NCBI GenBank assembly: GCA_002299195.1
Contig: DBOA01000114.1
Span: 1-9,273 of the forward strand
DNA: 9,273 nucleotides
From: Sphingomonadales bacterium UBA658
GTDB lineage: Bacteria > Pseudomonadota > Alphaproteobacteria > Sphingomonadales > Sphingomonadaceae
Direction: 5' to 3'
A model generated the notes under the pieces. The model did no database searches. It was not told where the DNA came from and saw only the letters and a program-made list of their open reading frames with translations. The position numbers were made by a program, and so were the translations under genes. The first letter of the stretch is position 1. Each line of letters begins with the position of its first letter. Below, one piece after another: positions 1-7,259 of the stretch.

Positions 1-423
1 TATATCAAGGACTTGTCGGTAGAAAACCCGAATGCTCCGCACAGCTTTAACTGGGAAGTGACCCCGCAAATCGACGTCCAGGTGAACATTCTGGCCAATG
101 CCATCACGGATGAAGTGCACGAAATCACCTTGAAGCTCGCGGTCAAAGCCGAAAGCGACAATGGCGTCCATTTCTCGGTCGAGCTCGAGTACGGCACGCT
201 ATTTGGTCTGCGCAATGTCAGCGACGAGCAAGCGCACCCGTTCCTTTTCGGTGAAGCACCGCGTTTGATGTTCCCGTTTGCACGCCGGATTGTTGCCGAT
301 GCCGTTCGCGACGCAGGCTATCCACCGCTCGTTCTCGAACCGATCGATTTCAACGCATTGTATATCCAGCAGCTCACGCAAGCACAGCAGATGGCAGAAA
401 CGCAGCCTGCAGGCGAAGCCTGA
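1..423 (+). CDS. secB: SecB protein-export chaperone (5' partial)
   Basis: SecB is a cytosolic tetrameric chaperone that keeps preproteins unfolded and hands them to SecA for export through SecYEG. The reading frame is open from base 1. It starts inside the conserved N-terminal strand (YIKDLS followed by ENPNAPHSF), which matches the YxKDxSFEAPNAP signature of the family, so the true start lies upstream of the window. The TTG at 13 is an internal Leu codon, not a start. Later family features are the LEYGTLFGL strand, the MFPFARRIVADAVRDAGYPPL helix region and the C-terminal EPIDFNALYIQQL segment. About 140 residues are visible, so only some 10-20 N-terminal residues should be missing. The tail is short and lacks a zinc-binding cysteine cluster. 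murJ follows after 23 nt in the same direction, suggesting co-transcription. Confidence 0.95.
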   Translation, partial: YIKDLSVENPNAPHSFNWEVTPQIDVQVNILANAITDEVHEITLKLAVKAESDNGVHFSVELEYGTLFGLRNVSDEQAHPFLFGEAPRLMFPFARRIVADAVRDAGYPPLVLEPIDFNALYIQQLTQAQQMAETQPAGEA

Positions 424-446
424 AGCCGTAGGCACCAGGTGAACAT

Positions 447-2054
447 ATGAGCCTGGTTCGAAACAGCATTACCATTGGGGGGCTGACTTTGGTCAGCCGC
501 GTGCTTGGCCTTGTGCGCGATATGTTGATGGCGCGCTATGTCGGTGCAGGCCTTGCGTCCGACGCGTTTCTGATTGCGTGGCGGCTGCCCAATCTGTTTC
601 GTGCATTGTTCGCCGAAGGCGCATTCGCAGCAGTTTTTGTCCCTCTGTTCAACAAGAAAATGACCGAGGCTGAACGCGAAAAGGCGCAAATGGGCCTCAC
701 CGCGGCGCGCACCTTCGCGAGCCAAGTGCTGTCGGTGCTGTTTCCATTTCTGGTGCTGTTCACGGGCATCATGATGCTGGCGGCGGGTCCGGTTGTCTGG
801 GCGATGACCGGCGGCTTCCCCGATGGCGGGCCGGAGAAATTTGCGCTCGCACGCCATCTCACGATTATCACCTTTCCCTATCTCGCGCTCATCTCGTTGG
901 TGTCACTACTAGGCGGCATATTGAATTCGCTGAACCGTTTCTGGGTCAATGCCGCCGCGCCGATATTGCTGAATATCTGCATGATTATCGCGCTGATTTT
1001 CTTCCGTGGTGACAGCGAAATTGAAACGGCGGTCACGCAAGCCATTGCCGTTACCGTGTCCGGCGCGCTCCAATTGCTTTGGCTCATGTGGGCATGCCAC
1101 CGCGCGGGGGCCAGCCTGAAGCTTGCGTTGCCGCGTCTAACGCCCGACGTAAAATTGATGCTCGCATTGATTGCGCCAGCCGCGATTGGCCAAGGCGCCA
1201 TTCAATTCAACCTTCTTATCTCAACCTCGCTCGCGGCGCGGTTCTTGCCAGAAGGATCGGTATCATGGCTCTATTATGCGGACCGTTTGAACCAACTGCC
1301 ATTGGGATTGATTGGCATCGCCATTGGTACCGCAATCCTGCCTGCGCTTTCGCGGCAAATCGCCGGAGCCGATAGCAAGGCAGCGTCCGACACGCAGAAT
1401 CGCGCTGTCGAGCTGGCATTGTTCTTTGCCATGCCCGCGACGGCGGCTCTGATCGTTTCGGCGATACCAATCGTCCATGGCATATTTGAACATGGCGCAT
1501 TCACAGCCGCCGACACGCGCGGGACGGCCGCCGTCCTAATGGCCTTCTCGGCCGGCGTTCCGGCTTATGTCCTCATCAAGGTGCTGACGCCCGGATTTTA
1601 CGCGCGCAGCGATACCAAAACGCCGCTGCGGTTGGCTTTGTGGTCGATGTTGGTGAACCTTATCGGTAACCTCATTCTTATTTGGCCACTCGCACATATC
1701 GGCGTTGGCGTTGCGACTGCGATATCGGCTTGGGTCAATGTCGCCTTGCTATGGTTCACCTTGCGCAAACGCGGGCATATCGCGGTCGATGCGCGGCTCA
1801 AGCAAAAGGCGTGGCGTATTGTTCTGGCCGCAGCATTGATGGGCGTCGCCCTGTTTTTCGGCAATGAAATCATTGAAGACCAATTGGGCACGGGATTGTG
1901 GCGTCGCATCGCTGTGCTGTCGGTTCTCGTGAGCGCTGGCGGCGCTGTATATGCGCTAGCCATATTGCTTTTCGGCGCTTACCGAATTCAAGAATTGAAA
2001 TCCCTGTTCCGCAGGCGTGCAGACTCGCCCGCGGCCAATATAAGCGAGTCATAA
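447..2054 (+). CDS. murJ: MurJ lipid II flippase
   Basis: MurJ (MviN) is the inner-membrane MOP-superfamily flippase that moves lipid II to the periplasmic face for peptidoglycan synthesis. The 535-residue product has the usual family length and about 14 hydrophobic segments spread over the whole chain. The N-terminal block is intact: R18, R24, D39 and R52 sit at the same numbers as the functionally important residues of E. coli MurJ. The YYADRL motif places R280 where E. coli has R270, in the central cavity. The ATG at 447 is preceded by AGGTGA (437-442), a usable but closely spaced ribosome-binding site. secB ends 23 nt upstream and trpS begins 2 nt after the stop, so the three genes are probably one transcript. 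Nothing suggests truncation or frameshift. Confidence 0.96.
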   Translation: MSLVRNSITIGGLTLVSRVLGLVRDMLMARYVGAGLASDAFLIAWRLPNLFRALFAEGAFAAVFVPLFNKKMTEAEREKAQMGLTAARTFASQVLSVLFPFLVLFTGIMMLAAGPVVWAMTGGFPDGGPEKFALARHLTIITFPYLALISLVSLLGGILNSLNRFWVNAAAPILLNICMIIALIFFRGDSEIETAVTQAIAVTVSGALQLLWLMWACHRAGASLKLALPRLTPDVKLMLALIAPAAIGQGAIQFNLLISTSLAARFLPEGSVSWLYYADRLNQLPLGLIGIAIGTAILPALSRQIAGADSKAASDTQNRAVELALFFAMPATAALIVSAIPIVHGIFEHGAFTAADTRGTAAVLMAFSAGVPAYVLIKVLTPGFYARSDTKTPLRLALWSMLVNLIGNLILIWPLAHIGVGVATAISAWVNVALLWFTLRKRGHIAVDARLKQKAWRIVLAAALMGVALFFGNEIIEDQLGTGLWRRIAVLSVLVSAGGAVYALAILLFGAYRIQELKSLFRRRADSPAANISES

Positions 2055-2056
2055 TC

Positions 2057-3055
2057 ATGCGCGTCGTTTCTGGCATTCAACCCACCGGCAATCTGCACTT
2101 GGGCAATTATCTGGGTGCAATCCGCAACTGGGTTAAGATGCAGGATGAAATGGAATGCCTGTATTTCCTTGCCGATTTGCACGCGATTTCCATGCCGCAT
2201 GATCCGGCCGAGTTGACCGCGAACACGCGCGAGATGGCCGCGGCCTTGCTTGCGTGCGGACTGGACACCGACAAGGCGATATTGTTCAACCAAGCACAGG
2301 TCCCTGCCCATGCAGAGCTACAGTGGTTGCTCACCGGCACAGCGCGCATGGGTTGGCTGAACCGCATGACGCAGTTCAAGGACAAGTCAGGCAAGAACCG
2401 CGAAGGCGCCAGCATCGCGCTGTTCACCTACCCCGTGCTTCAGGCCGCAGACGTCTTATTGTATCAGGCGACGCATGTTCCGGTCGGCGAAGACCAAAAG
2501 CAGCATTTGGAACTTGCGCGCGACATTGCCCAAAAATTCAACACGGACTTCGGAAACGGCACCGATATCTTCACCTTGCCCGATCCCATCATTCCCAAAG
2601 AAACCGCGCGCATCATGTCCCTGCGCGACGGCAGTTCGAAAATGTCAAAGTCGGATCCAAGCGATATGAGCCGGATTAACCTTATCGACGATGCCGACAC
2701 CATCTTGAGCAAAATCAAAAAGGCCAAGACCGACCCTGAGCCACTTCCGTCCGAGCCTGCGGGCCTTGAAGGCCGCCCCGAAGCAAAAAATCTTGTCGGC
2801 ATTTATGCCGCCTTTGCCAATGAGACTGTTGAGGCGACACTATCGCGTTTCGGCGGTCAGGGCTTTGGCGCATTCAAACCGGCATTGGCCGAAATCGTCA
2901 TTGAACATCTGCGTCCCATTTCCGAACGCTTCGCTGTTCTGAAGGATGACCATGAGCAGATCGACGCTGCGCTTGCCAAGGGGGCAGCGAAAGCGCGTGA
3001 ACTTGGCGGACCAACGTTGAAGGCAGCGTATGCCGCGCTGGGTCTGCTGCGCTAA
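2057..3055 (+). CDS. trpS: Tryptophanyl-tRNA synthetase
   Basis: This is the class I aminoacyl-tRNA synthetase that charges tRNA-Trp with tryptophan in the cytosol. The 332-residue length is standard. The Rossmann catalytic domain shows the HIGH-type motif as HLGN (residues 14-17, within PTGNLHLGNY) and the KMSKS loop at 195-199 (SSKMSKSDPSD). D132 in QAADVLLY corresponds to the Asp that reads the indole nitrogen in the Bacillus enzyme, and GEDQKQHLEL (144-153) is the conserved central motif. I chose the ATG at 2057 because the family N-terminus (MRVVSGIQPTGNLHLGNYLG) begins exactly there. The frame stays open upstream to 1898, but that part is an out-of-frame reading of murJ. The start lies 2 nt after the murJ stop with only a weak ribosome-binding site, so translational coupling to murJ is likely. 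Confidence 0.97.
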   Translation: MRVVSGIQPTGNLHLGNYLGAIRNWVKMQDEMECLYFLADLHAISMPHDPAELTANTREMAAALLACGLDTDKAILFNQAQVPAHAELQWLLTGTARMGWLNRMTQFKDKSGKNREGASIALFTYPVLQAADVLLYQATHVPVGEDQKQHLELARDIAQKFNTDFGNGTDIFTLPDPIIPKETARIMSLRDGSSKMSKSDPSDMSRINLIDDADTILSKIKKAKTDPEPLPSEPAGLEGRPEAKNLVGIYAAFANETVEATLSRFGGQGFGAFKPALAEIVIEHLRPISERFAVLKDDHEQIDAALAKGAAKARELGGPTLKAAYAALGLLR

Positions 3056-3155
3056 ATTGTGCGCTAGTGCCGTTCAACCACAGTTCAGCGAAACTCTTGT
3101 AACGTAATGGCGTTGTATTATTGAAGGCGCTCAGTCGCTGCTTAGGGGATTTGAA

Positions 3156-3812
3156 ATGATGAAGAAGGTCGCAACTTTTCTTGCTCCGATAGCACTGCTG
3201 GCACTTGGTGCCTGTGCAACGCCATTTAACGCTGATGTCTCGCGTTTTCAGGAATTGCCTGCACCGCAGGGCCAGACCTTTGTTATCCGCGCGGCCAACC
3301 CGGACAATGCAGGCGGCATTGAATTTGGCCAATATGCGGCTTTGGTGGCAAGCGAGCTTCAGGAAATCGGCTATGTGCCCGCGACGGGCGCAACTGCCGA
3401 TATGACCGTCACGCTCGATTATGCGGTCGATCAGGGCAAGGAACGCAATGTCGTTCGCCAAGATCCGTTTTATGACCCTTATTGGGGCTTTGGCAGCTTT
3501 TACCGGCCCTATGTCGTGCGTACCCGTCGTGGCGCGCGTTACGTCGTCGGCTATTATGATCCATTCCTGTATAGCGGCTTCAACCGCCCCTATGAAATCG
3601 ACAGCTTCACAGTATTCACGGCCAATCTCGATATGAAGATTGACCGTAATGGCGACGGCAAGCGCTTGTTTGAAGGCAAGGCCGAGGCCAAGTCACGGTC
3701 AAACAAGTTGCCTTATCTGGTGCCAAATCTGGTTGAGGCGATGTTTACAGGATTCCCCGGCAATGGCGGCGAAACGGTCCGCATCTCGGTTGCGCCAGAG
3801 GAAAAGCGCTAA
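3156..3812 (+). CDS. DUF4136-type lipoprotein
   Basis: This is a predicted exported lipoprotein of unknown function, 218 residues. The N-terminus is a lipoprotein signal: two lysines, a hydrophobic core and a lipobox LGAC with the lipidated cysteine at residue 20. The next residue is Ala, which does not match the inner-membrane retention signal, so outer-membrane anchoring is likely. The mature part resembles DUF4136. It has an early VSRFQELP segment, a YAALVASELQEIGY helix and an alternating-strand region TVTLDYAV. A block rich in Tyr, Phe, Pro and Arg follows (about 104-147), then TANLDMKI with DGKRLFEGKAEAKS, and a final helix before a PGNGGETVRI end. The ribosome-binding site is AGGGGA at 3144-3149. 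Two consecutive ATGs are available; the second (3159) would remove one Met. It lies 100 nt after trpS and probably has its own promoter. Confidence 0.82.
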   Translation: MMKKVATFLAPIALLALGACATPFNADVSRFQELPAPQGQTFVIRAANPDNAGGIEFGQYAALVASELQEIGYVPATGATADMTVTLDYAVDQGKERNVVRQDPFYDPYWGFGSFYRPYVVRTRRGARYVVGYYDPFLYSGFNRPYEIDSFTVFTANLDMKIDRNGDGKRLFEGKAEAKSRSNKLPYLVPNLVEAMFTGFPGNGGETVRISVAPEEKR

Positions 3813-3846
3813 TCCGCTCAGCTAAGCACGCGGCAAACAGCTAAGA

Positions 3847-3866
3847 TTGCGGATCAGACCCCGCAA
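3847..3866. terminator. Weak inverted repeat between convergent genes
   Basis: TTGCGG (3847-3852) and CCGCAA (3861-3866) can pair as a 6-bp stem around an 8-nt loop. The repeat overlaps the last codons of the minus-strand SH3-like gene. It lies in the 41-nt gap where that gene converges with the DUF4136 gene. Neither strand has a good T-run after the stem, so it is at best a poor terminator serving both genes. Confidence 0.25.
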
Positions 3867-4948
3867 CTCAGCTCGGTTTGGCCATAGGCCGTGCCCTCGC
3901 CGCGGGTGCCGGATATGCCGGCGTACAGTTCCGTTGCCCTGAATATGCCATCGGGCCCAATGTTAAACCCATTGTCGCGGAAAACGGTGATGACCTTAGC
4001 TGGCGGGTCCGCGAAATACAGCGATTGCGATTCATAATGCTGACCAAGCGCCGTGAGCGATAATCCATCAAATGAACGACGCAGGCGCGCATAGCTGCTT
4101 TTGCCTTCGACCTTGGCATAGGCTTTTTCGCGTGCAGCCTCGTCAGCATATTCTTTCGCTTCCAATGCTTGCCATTGCGCCCGAAGCCGCGCGCCAATTT
4201 TGGTAAATTCGGCGCCAATCTCACCGCTGAAGGCGCATGTTTGCGGATTGAAGCCAATGGCAATCGGCTTACCGCCCAAGCGCGCCAATATGGATTTTCC
4301 ATCGGCCAGATAGCCGTAGCGATTATCCGGAAGCTTCACCTCAATGAAGTTGTCGGCGGTAAGGCCAGCCAATTTCAGCGTGGTGTCTGCGCGCGCACGA
4401 TCAATAAGCGCGCTATCCGACGCCGTCGTCGCCCACACATCAACGGGCATATCCACAACCCATGATTGATCGTTCAACAAGCTGACGAGCTCGGGTGGTT
4501 TTGACGGTGAAAGATTGACCATCGCGATGAAGCCATTGCCGTCGCTCAATGCAATCCAACCATCGCCGGGCGATGAACCCGGCTGAACAACCCCCGTCAC
4601 TTGCGATCCGCGCGGCAGCTTGCCCAATATCACGCTGTCGGACGTGGTCGGTTTGTCGCGAATATTCGCTTCGGTCATTGTGAAGAAAATTTCGGCCGCG
4701 GCCGTCGCGCTTGTGCTCTGCTCGGCCGTTGGCGTTGCCGAACCGTTCTGCATGTCATCAAGGACGAACAGCCAGAAATATAAACCCACGAAGACGAACA
4801 GCATAATCAGCGCCGCGACAGGCATCGCCCGTGAACGTTTAGGGGCAGCCCGGGACACAGGTCGCACGTTCAGCGAAGCGCCGCAATGACCACAAAATAG
4901 CGCGCGAACCGCATTTGCCGACCCGCATGACGCACAAGATTGTCCCAT
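3854..4948 (-). CDS. Zinc-ribbon, single-TM, tandem SH3-like protein
   Basis: I recognise domains but not a named function. The 364-residue product begins with a zinc ribbon (C5-x2-C8 ... C19-x2-C22, with CG knuckles). A basic stretch follows (31-40), then one transmembrane helix at about 44-63 and a Thr/Ser/Ala-rich linker. Residues about 87-147 look like a bacterial SH3 domain (EANIRDKPTTSDSVILGKLPRGSQVTGV ... WIALSDGNGFIA). Residues about 165-222 look like a second, more divergent one. The C-terminal part (about 230-364) is charged and has two cysteines (C238, C362) that could pair if it is periplasmic. Basic residues before the helix suggest the zinc ribbon is cytosolic and the SH3-like part periplasmic. 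The start has GGAAGGGA just upstream (4953-4960). It lies 62 nt downstream of dnaA on the same strand and may share its transcript. Confidence 0.8.
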   Translation of the reverse strand: MGQSCASCGSANAVRALFCGHCGASLNVRPVSRAAPKRSRAMPVAALIMLFVFVGLYFWLFVLDDMQNGSATPTAEQSTSATAAAEIFFTMTEANIRDKPTTSDSVILGKLPRGSQVTGVVQPGSSPGDGWIALSDGNGFIAMVNLSPSKPPELVSLLNDQSWVVDMPVDVWATTASDSALIDRARADTTLKLAGLTADNFIEVKLPDNRYGYLADGKSILARLGGKPIAIGFNPQTCAFSGEIGAEFTKIGARLRAQWQALEAKEYADEAAREKAYAKVEGKSSYARLRRSFDGLSLTALGQHYESQSLYFADPPAKVITVFRDNGFNIGPDGIFRATELYAGISGTRGEGTAYGQTELSCGV

Positions 4949-5010
4949 CGCATCCCTTCCGATTCCCCATCAGTGGATAGGCTCTGGAAAGGATGTTGAA
5001 AAGGGGTGGA

Positions 5011-6414
5011 TTACGCTTCGAGCTGACGCAGCAGCGCGCGGACATCATTGTCCATGTCGCTGTCCTGCTGACGCAAGCCTTCGACCAAGCGCACGGCGTG
5101 AATTACCGTCGAATGGTCACGTCCGCCAAATTTGCGTCCGATTTCAGGATAGCTACGCGGTGTCATGACCTTGGCGAGATACATGGCGACCTGACGCGGG
5201 CGGACAACGGCGCGCGCTCGGCGCTTCGATGACATTTCGCTCCGGTCGATGCGATAATATTCGCATACCGCACGTTGAATTTCGTCGATGGTGATACGGC
5301 GGCGGCAAGCGCTCAAAATATCTTTCAGCTGCTCTTCCGCCAAGGTCCGGGTCACTGGCTTGCCGGTCAGCTGGGCATATGCCAGCAGCTTGTTCAGGCC
5401 ACCTTCGAGTTCGCGGACATTGCGGCTGATGGTGCGGGCCAGAAATTCGATCACATCTTCACCAACTTGCGCTTCGGGCATGTTGGCAAGGCGTTGTTCG
5501 AGAATCAGGCGGCGCAGTTCCAGGTCCGCTGGTTGAATGTCCGCGACCAGACCCATCGACAGACGCGACAGGATGCGCTGATCCACGCCGTCCAGCGCTT
5601 GCGGCGCGCGGTCGGCAGCAACGACGAGGCGTTTGCCCGCACCGATGATGGCGTCGATGGTGTGGAGGAACTCTTCCTGTGTCGATACCTTGCCGATGAT
5701 GAACTGAATATCGTCAATCAACAACACGTCGACGGCACGCAGGCGCGCCTTGAATTCCATGACTTCCTTGCGCCGCATCGCGGTAACAAATTCCATCATG
5801 AACTTTTCCGCAGACATATAAATGATCTGCGCGTCGGGGTTCACTTCGGCATAAGCATGACCGATGGCATGCATCAGGTGGGTTTTGCCCTGACCCGTTG
5901 CCGCTTGAAGATAAAGGGGATTGAAAAGCGGCTTATCTTTCGACGCCACCCGTTCTGCAGCGCTGAGCGCGAGAACATTGGTTTGGCCTTTAACGAAATT
6001 CGCAAACGTCATCCGCGGATCAAGTGCCGAACGTGGCGGCAGAGCGTCGTTCGCTTCTTGCGCGACAATGCGCTCGGCGTTTGTCGATGCACGGAGCAAT
6101 TCGACGCGCGGTGCACCGGGGCGTGTGCGGATTTTCAGCTGCTTCACGCTTTTATTGGTGCTCGACCAAGCCAAACGCAGGCGATCGGCATAATGATCCG
6201 ACACCCAGCTTGCGGAAAAATCGGAGGGTAAAAGAAGTTCGAGCGTACCCGTCAGGTCACAAAAGTCGCCAAGGGTGATAGAGCGAATCCATTGGCCATA
6301 TATTTGCGCGCCCAAATCGCGACGCAAGCCAGATGAGATTGTCTGCCAATCGCCATCAAAACGGGATTTCAACGTCAGGCCGGCATTTTCGCCATGTGGT
6401 TGATCTAATGTCAT
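5011..6414 (-). CDS. dnaA: Chromosomal replication initiator DnaA
   Basis: DnaA is the ATP-dependent initiator that binds DnaA boxes, melts the origin and loads the DnaB helicase. The 467-residue product has all functional domains. Domain I is at about 22-85 (DWQTISSGLRRDLGAQIYGQW). A short linker follows, then the AAA+ core with Walker A AATGQGKT at 171-178, Walker B LLIDD at 231-235, the box VII arginine in ILSRL (R284) and sensor II NVRELEGGL (R334). Domain IV carries the DNA-binding signature GGRDHSTVIHAVR (430-442). Walker A begins with Ala rather than Gly, which still fits the [AG]xxxxGK[ST] pattern. I chose the ATG at 6414 because the upstream frame (to 6525) encodes a Cys/Trp-rich stretch unlike DnaA. 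No good ribosome-binding site is visible there, so a nearby alternative such as an upstream TTG cannot be excluded. The long leader suggests regulated expression. Confidence 0.96.
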   Translation of the reverse strand: MTLDQPHGENAGLTLKSRFDGDWQTISSGLRRDLGAQIYGQWIRSITLGDFCDLTGTLELLLPSDFSASWVSDHYADRLRLAWSSTNKSVKQLKIRTRPGAPRVELLRASTNAERIVAQEANDALPPRSALDPRMTFANFVKGQTNVLALSAAERVASKDKPLFNPLYLQAATGQGKTHLMHAIGHAYAEVNPDAQIIYMSAEKFMMEFVTAMRRKEVMEFKARLRAVDVLLIDDIQFIIGKVSTQEEFLHTIDAIIGAGKRLVVAADRAPQALDGVDQRILSRLSMGLVADIQPADLELRRLILEQRLANMPEAQVGEDVIEFLARTISRNVRELEGGLNKLLAYAQLTGKPVTRTLAEEQLKDILSACRRRITIDEIQRAVCEYYRIDRSEMSSKRRARAVVRPRQVAMYLAKVMTPRSYPEIGRKFGGRDHSTVIHAVRLVEGLRQQDSDMDNDVRALLRQLEA

Positions 6415-6527
6415 ATGCGATACTGATTTATCTTCGGCCAACGTGCCTGCCCCCAATTTTCCACCCCATCCAGACCAACACAACCGCGCGCTATCTGCCC
6501 ACATGCAAAGCACACAGACAGTCACTG

Positions 6528-6547
6528 TGCATTTGTTGCCAAATGCA
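6528..6547 (-). promoter_or_regulatory. Leader hairpin with GNRA loop upstream of dnaA
   Basis: Positions 6528-6535 and 6540-6547 form a perfect 8-bp stem. Read on the dnaA strand the hairpin is TGCATTTG-GCAA-CAAATGCA, and GCAA is a stable GNRA tetraloop. It lies about 115 nt upstream of the dnaA ATG, so it would sit in the mRNA leader if transcription starts in the AT-rich block beyond it. There is no T-run after it, so it is not an obvious terminator. Confidence 0.45.
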
Positions 6548-6757
6548 GCAGTCGCGATGTCCGATTCTCCATGTGAGGCACTGCCCGACTGTCGTCATGC
6601 ATTGCTGGAAACAGTTTCTTAGACCGCTCGAAACGAGTCGATCAAGTGCAGCGCTGCAAAAAAATTGAAATAAATGGCATTGACTCGGCAACAGCCAAGC
6701 AAATGCGTCAATTAATTTTTAAGCACTTAATTTTGCTCACTTTTTTGCAAAAACCCC

Positions 6758-6766
6758 TGTGGATAT
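6758..6766 (-). promoter_or_regulatory. Candidate DnaA box
   Basis: The minus strand reads ATATCCACA, one mismatch from the DnaA box consensus TTATCCACA. It is next to the AT-rich dyads upstream of dnaA and could serve autoregulation. I found no second close match nearby, so it does not by itself indicate an origin. Confidence 0.45.
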
Positions 6767-6814
6767 CTTCCGAATCGCGGGAAATCCGTCGCCTTTGGCT
6801 TTGTGACAGTGGGC

Positions 6815-6847
6815 AGTAAAAAAACCCGCCGGGAAAACGGCGGGTTT
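6815..6847 (-). terminator. Intrinsic terminator of rpsT
   Basis: AAACCCGCCG (6822-6831) pairs perfectly with CGGCGGGTTT (6838-6847) around a 6-nt loop. On the minus strand the stem is followed by a run of seven Ts made from the A-run at 6818-6824, part of which also belongs to the stem. It stands about 40 nt past the rpsT stop and separates rpsT from the dnaA promoter region. Confidence 0.88.
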
Positions 6848-6887
6848 CAAATTTTAAGGCTGGACCAGCCAGCCTATAAAACATGGG

Positions 6888-7151
6888 TTAAGCGAGACCG
6901 CCAACCGCCTTTGTGAGGCGACCAAATTTGCGCGATGCTGTGTTCTTATGCAGAACGCCCTTGGATACGCCACGCGCCAATTCAGGCTGTGCAGCAGCGA
7001 GTGCAGCAGCGGCTGCCGACTTGTCACCGAGTTCAATCGCCGACTCAACCTTTTTGATGAAGGTACGGATGCGGCTGACGCGTGCGCCATTAACTTCGGT
7101 GCGACGCGCATTGCGACGGATACGCTTTTTTGCTTGCGGCGTATTGGCCAT
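6888..7151 (-). CDS. rpsT: 30S ribosomal protein S20
   Basis: S20 is a primary 16S rRNA-binding protein of the small subunit. The 87-residue, highly basic product has the family N-terminus MANTPQAKKRIRRNARR. The body is alanine- and lysine-rich and helical (FIKKVESAIELGDKSAAAAAL). The conserved end is KGVLHKNTASRKFGRLTKAV. The start is supported by GAGGAT at 7156-7161 just upstream of the ATG. It is flanked by mutM upstream (108-nt gap) and its own terminator downstream, and lies upstream of dnaA. That is the usual alphaproteobacterial arrangement. Confidence 0.97.
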   Translation of the reverse strand: MANTPQAKKRIRRNARRTEVNGARVSRIRTFIKKVESAIELGDKSAAAAALAAAQPELARGVSKGVLHKNTASRKFGRLTKAVGGLA

Positions 7152-7259
7152 TTTTATCCTCGAATTTCGATATTTGCGGAGACGTCTTTATGAAACACGT
7201 CCGTTGAAGGAGCGGCCCTTAACCCTGCCCAACAGATTCGTCAACCTCGAAATACCGCA
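7152..7259 (-). promoter_or_regulatory. Probable rpsT promoter and leader
   Basis: The gap between mutM and rpsT contains TTGACG on the minus strand (7239-7244), a good -35 candidate. TAAGGG follows at 17-nt spacing as a poor -10. The leader also carries the inverted repeat GACGT ... ACGTC (7181-7185 and 7197-7201). I infer that rpsT has its own promoter here; readthrough from mutM is also possible. Confidence 0.4.

Larger units (their letters stand above)
6415..6821 (-). promoter_or_regulatory. dnaA promoter and leader region
   Basis: About 400 nt carry no credible gene. From dnaA outward the stretch holds a leader hairpin (6528-6547), small dyads at 6518-6528 and 6608-6618, and a 12-bp palindrome at 6647-6658. 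An AT-rich block of roughly 100 nt follows (6656-6755). It includes the dyad TTAAG-CA-CTTAA (6719-6730), the perfect palindrome TTTTTGCAAAAA (6742-6753) and two copies of TTAATTTT (6712, 6727). GANTC sites lie at 6563, 6635, 6682 and 6772. TTGACGC on the minus strand (6705-6711) could be a -35 element, but no convincing -10 is seen at normal spacing. GANTC methylation controls dnaA transcription in Caulobacter; whether it does so here is inference. Confidence 0.6.

Noticed and set aside
1898..2056. N-terminal extension of TrpS
   Set aside because: The upstream codons overlap murJ in another frame, and the TrpS family N-terminus starts precisely at 2057.
3642..3665. EF-hand-like D-x-N-x-D-G motif in the DUF4136 lipoprotein
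   Set aside because: It occupies the place where this family normally has a turn before the K-R-L-[FY]-E-G strand; no flanking EF-hand helices are present.
5275..6231. 318-codon plus-strand ORF opposite dnaA
   Set aside because: It is fully antisense to a clear DnaA, has no family resemblance and has the Arg/His-rich composition typical of a shadow frame in GC-rich DNA.
6415..6525. N-terminal extension of DnaA by 37 codons
   Set aside because: The added stretch is Cys/Trp-rich and unlike DnaA domain I, which begins soon after the ATG at 6414.
6333..6668. 111-codon plus-strand ORF across the dnaA start and leader
   Set aside because: It overlaps the dnaA N-terminus antisense, has no ribosome-binding site, and its Cys/His/Pro-rich product resembles no protein; the sequence is better explained as control region.
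6712..6730. CtrA-binding site made of TTAA half sites
   Set aside because: The three TTAA copies are spaced by 3, 4 and 11 nt; none has the 7-nt spacing of the CtrA consensus.
6415..6821. Chromosomal replication origin next to dnaA
   Set aside because: Only one near-consensus DnaA box is seen, and in alphaproteobacteria such as Caulobacter the origin lies near hemE rather than beside dnaA. GC-skew or marker-frequency data would be needed.
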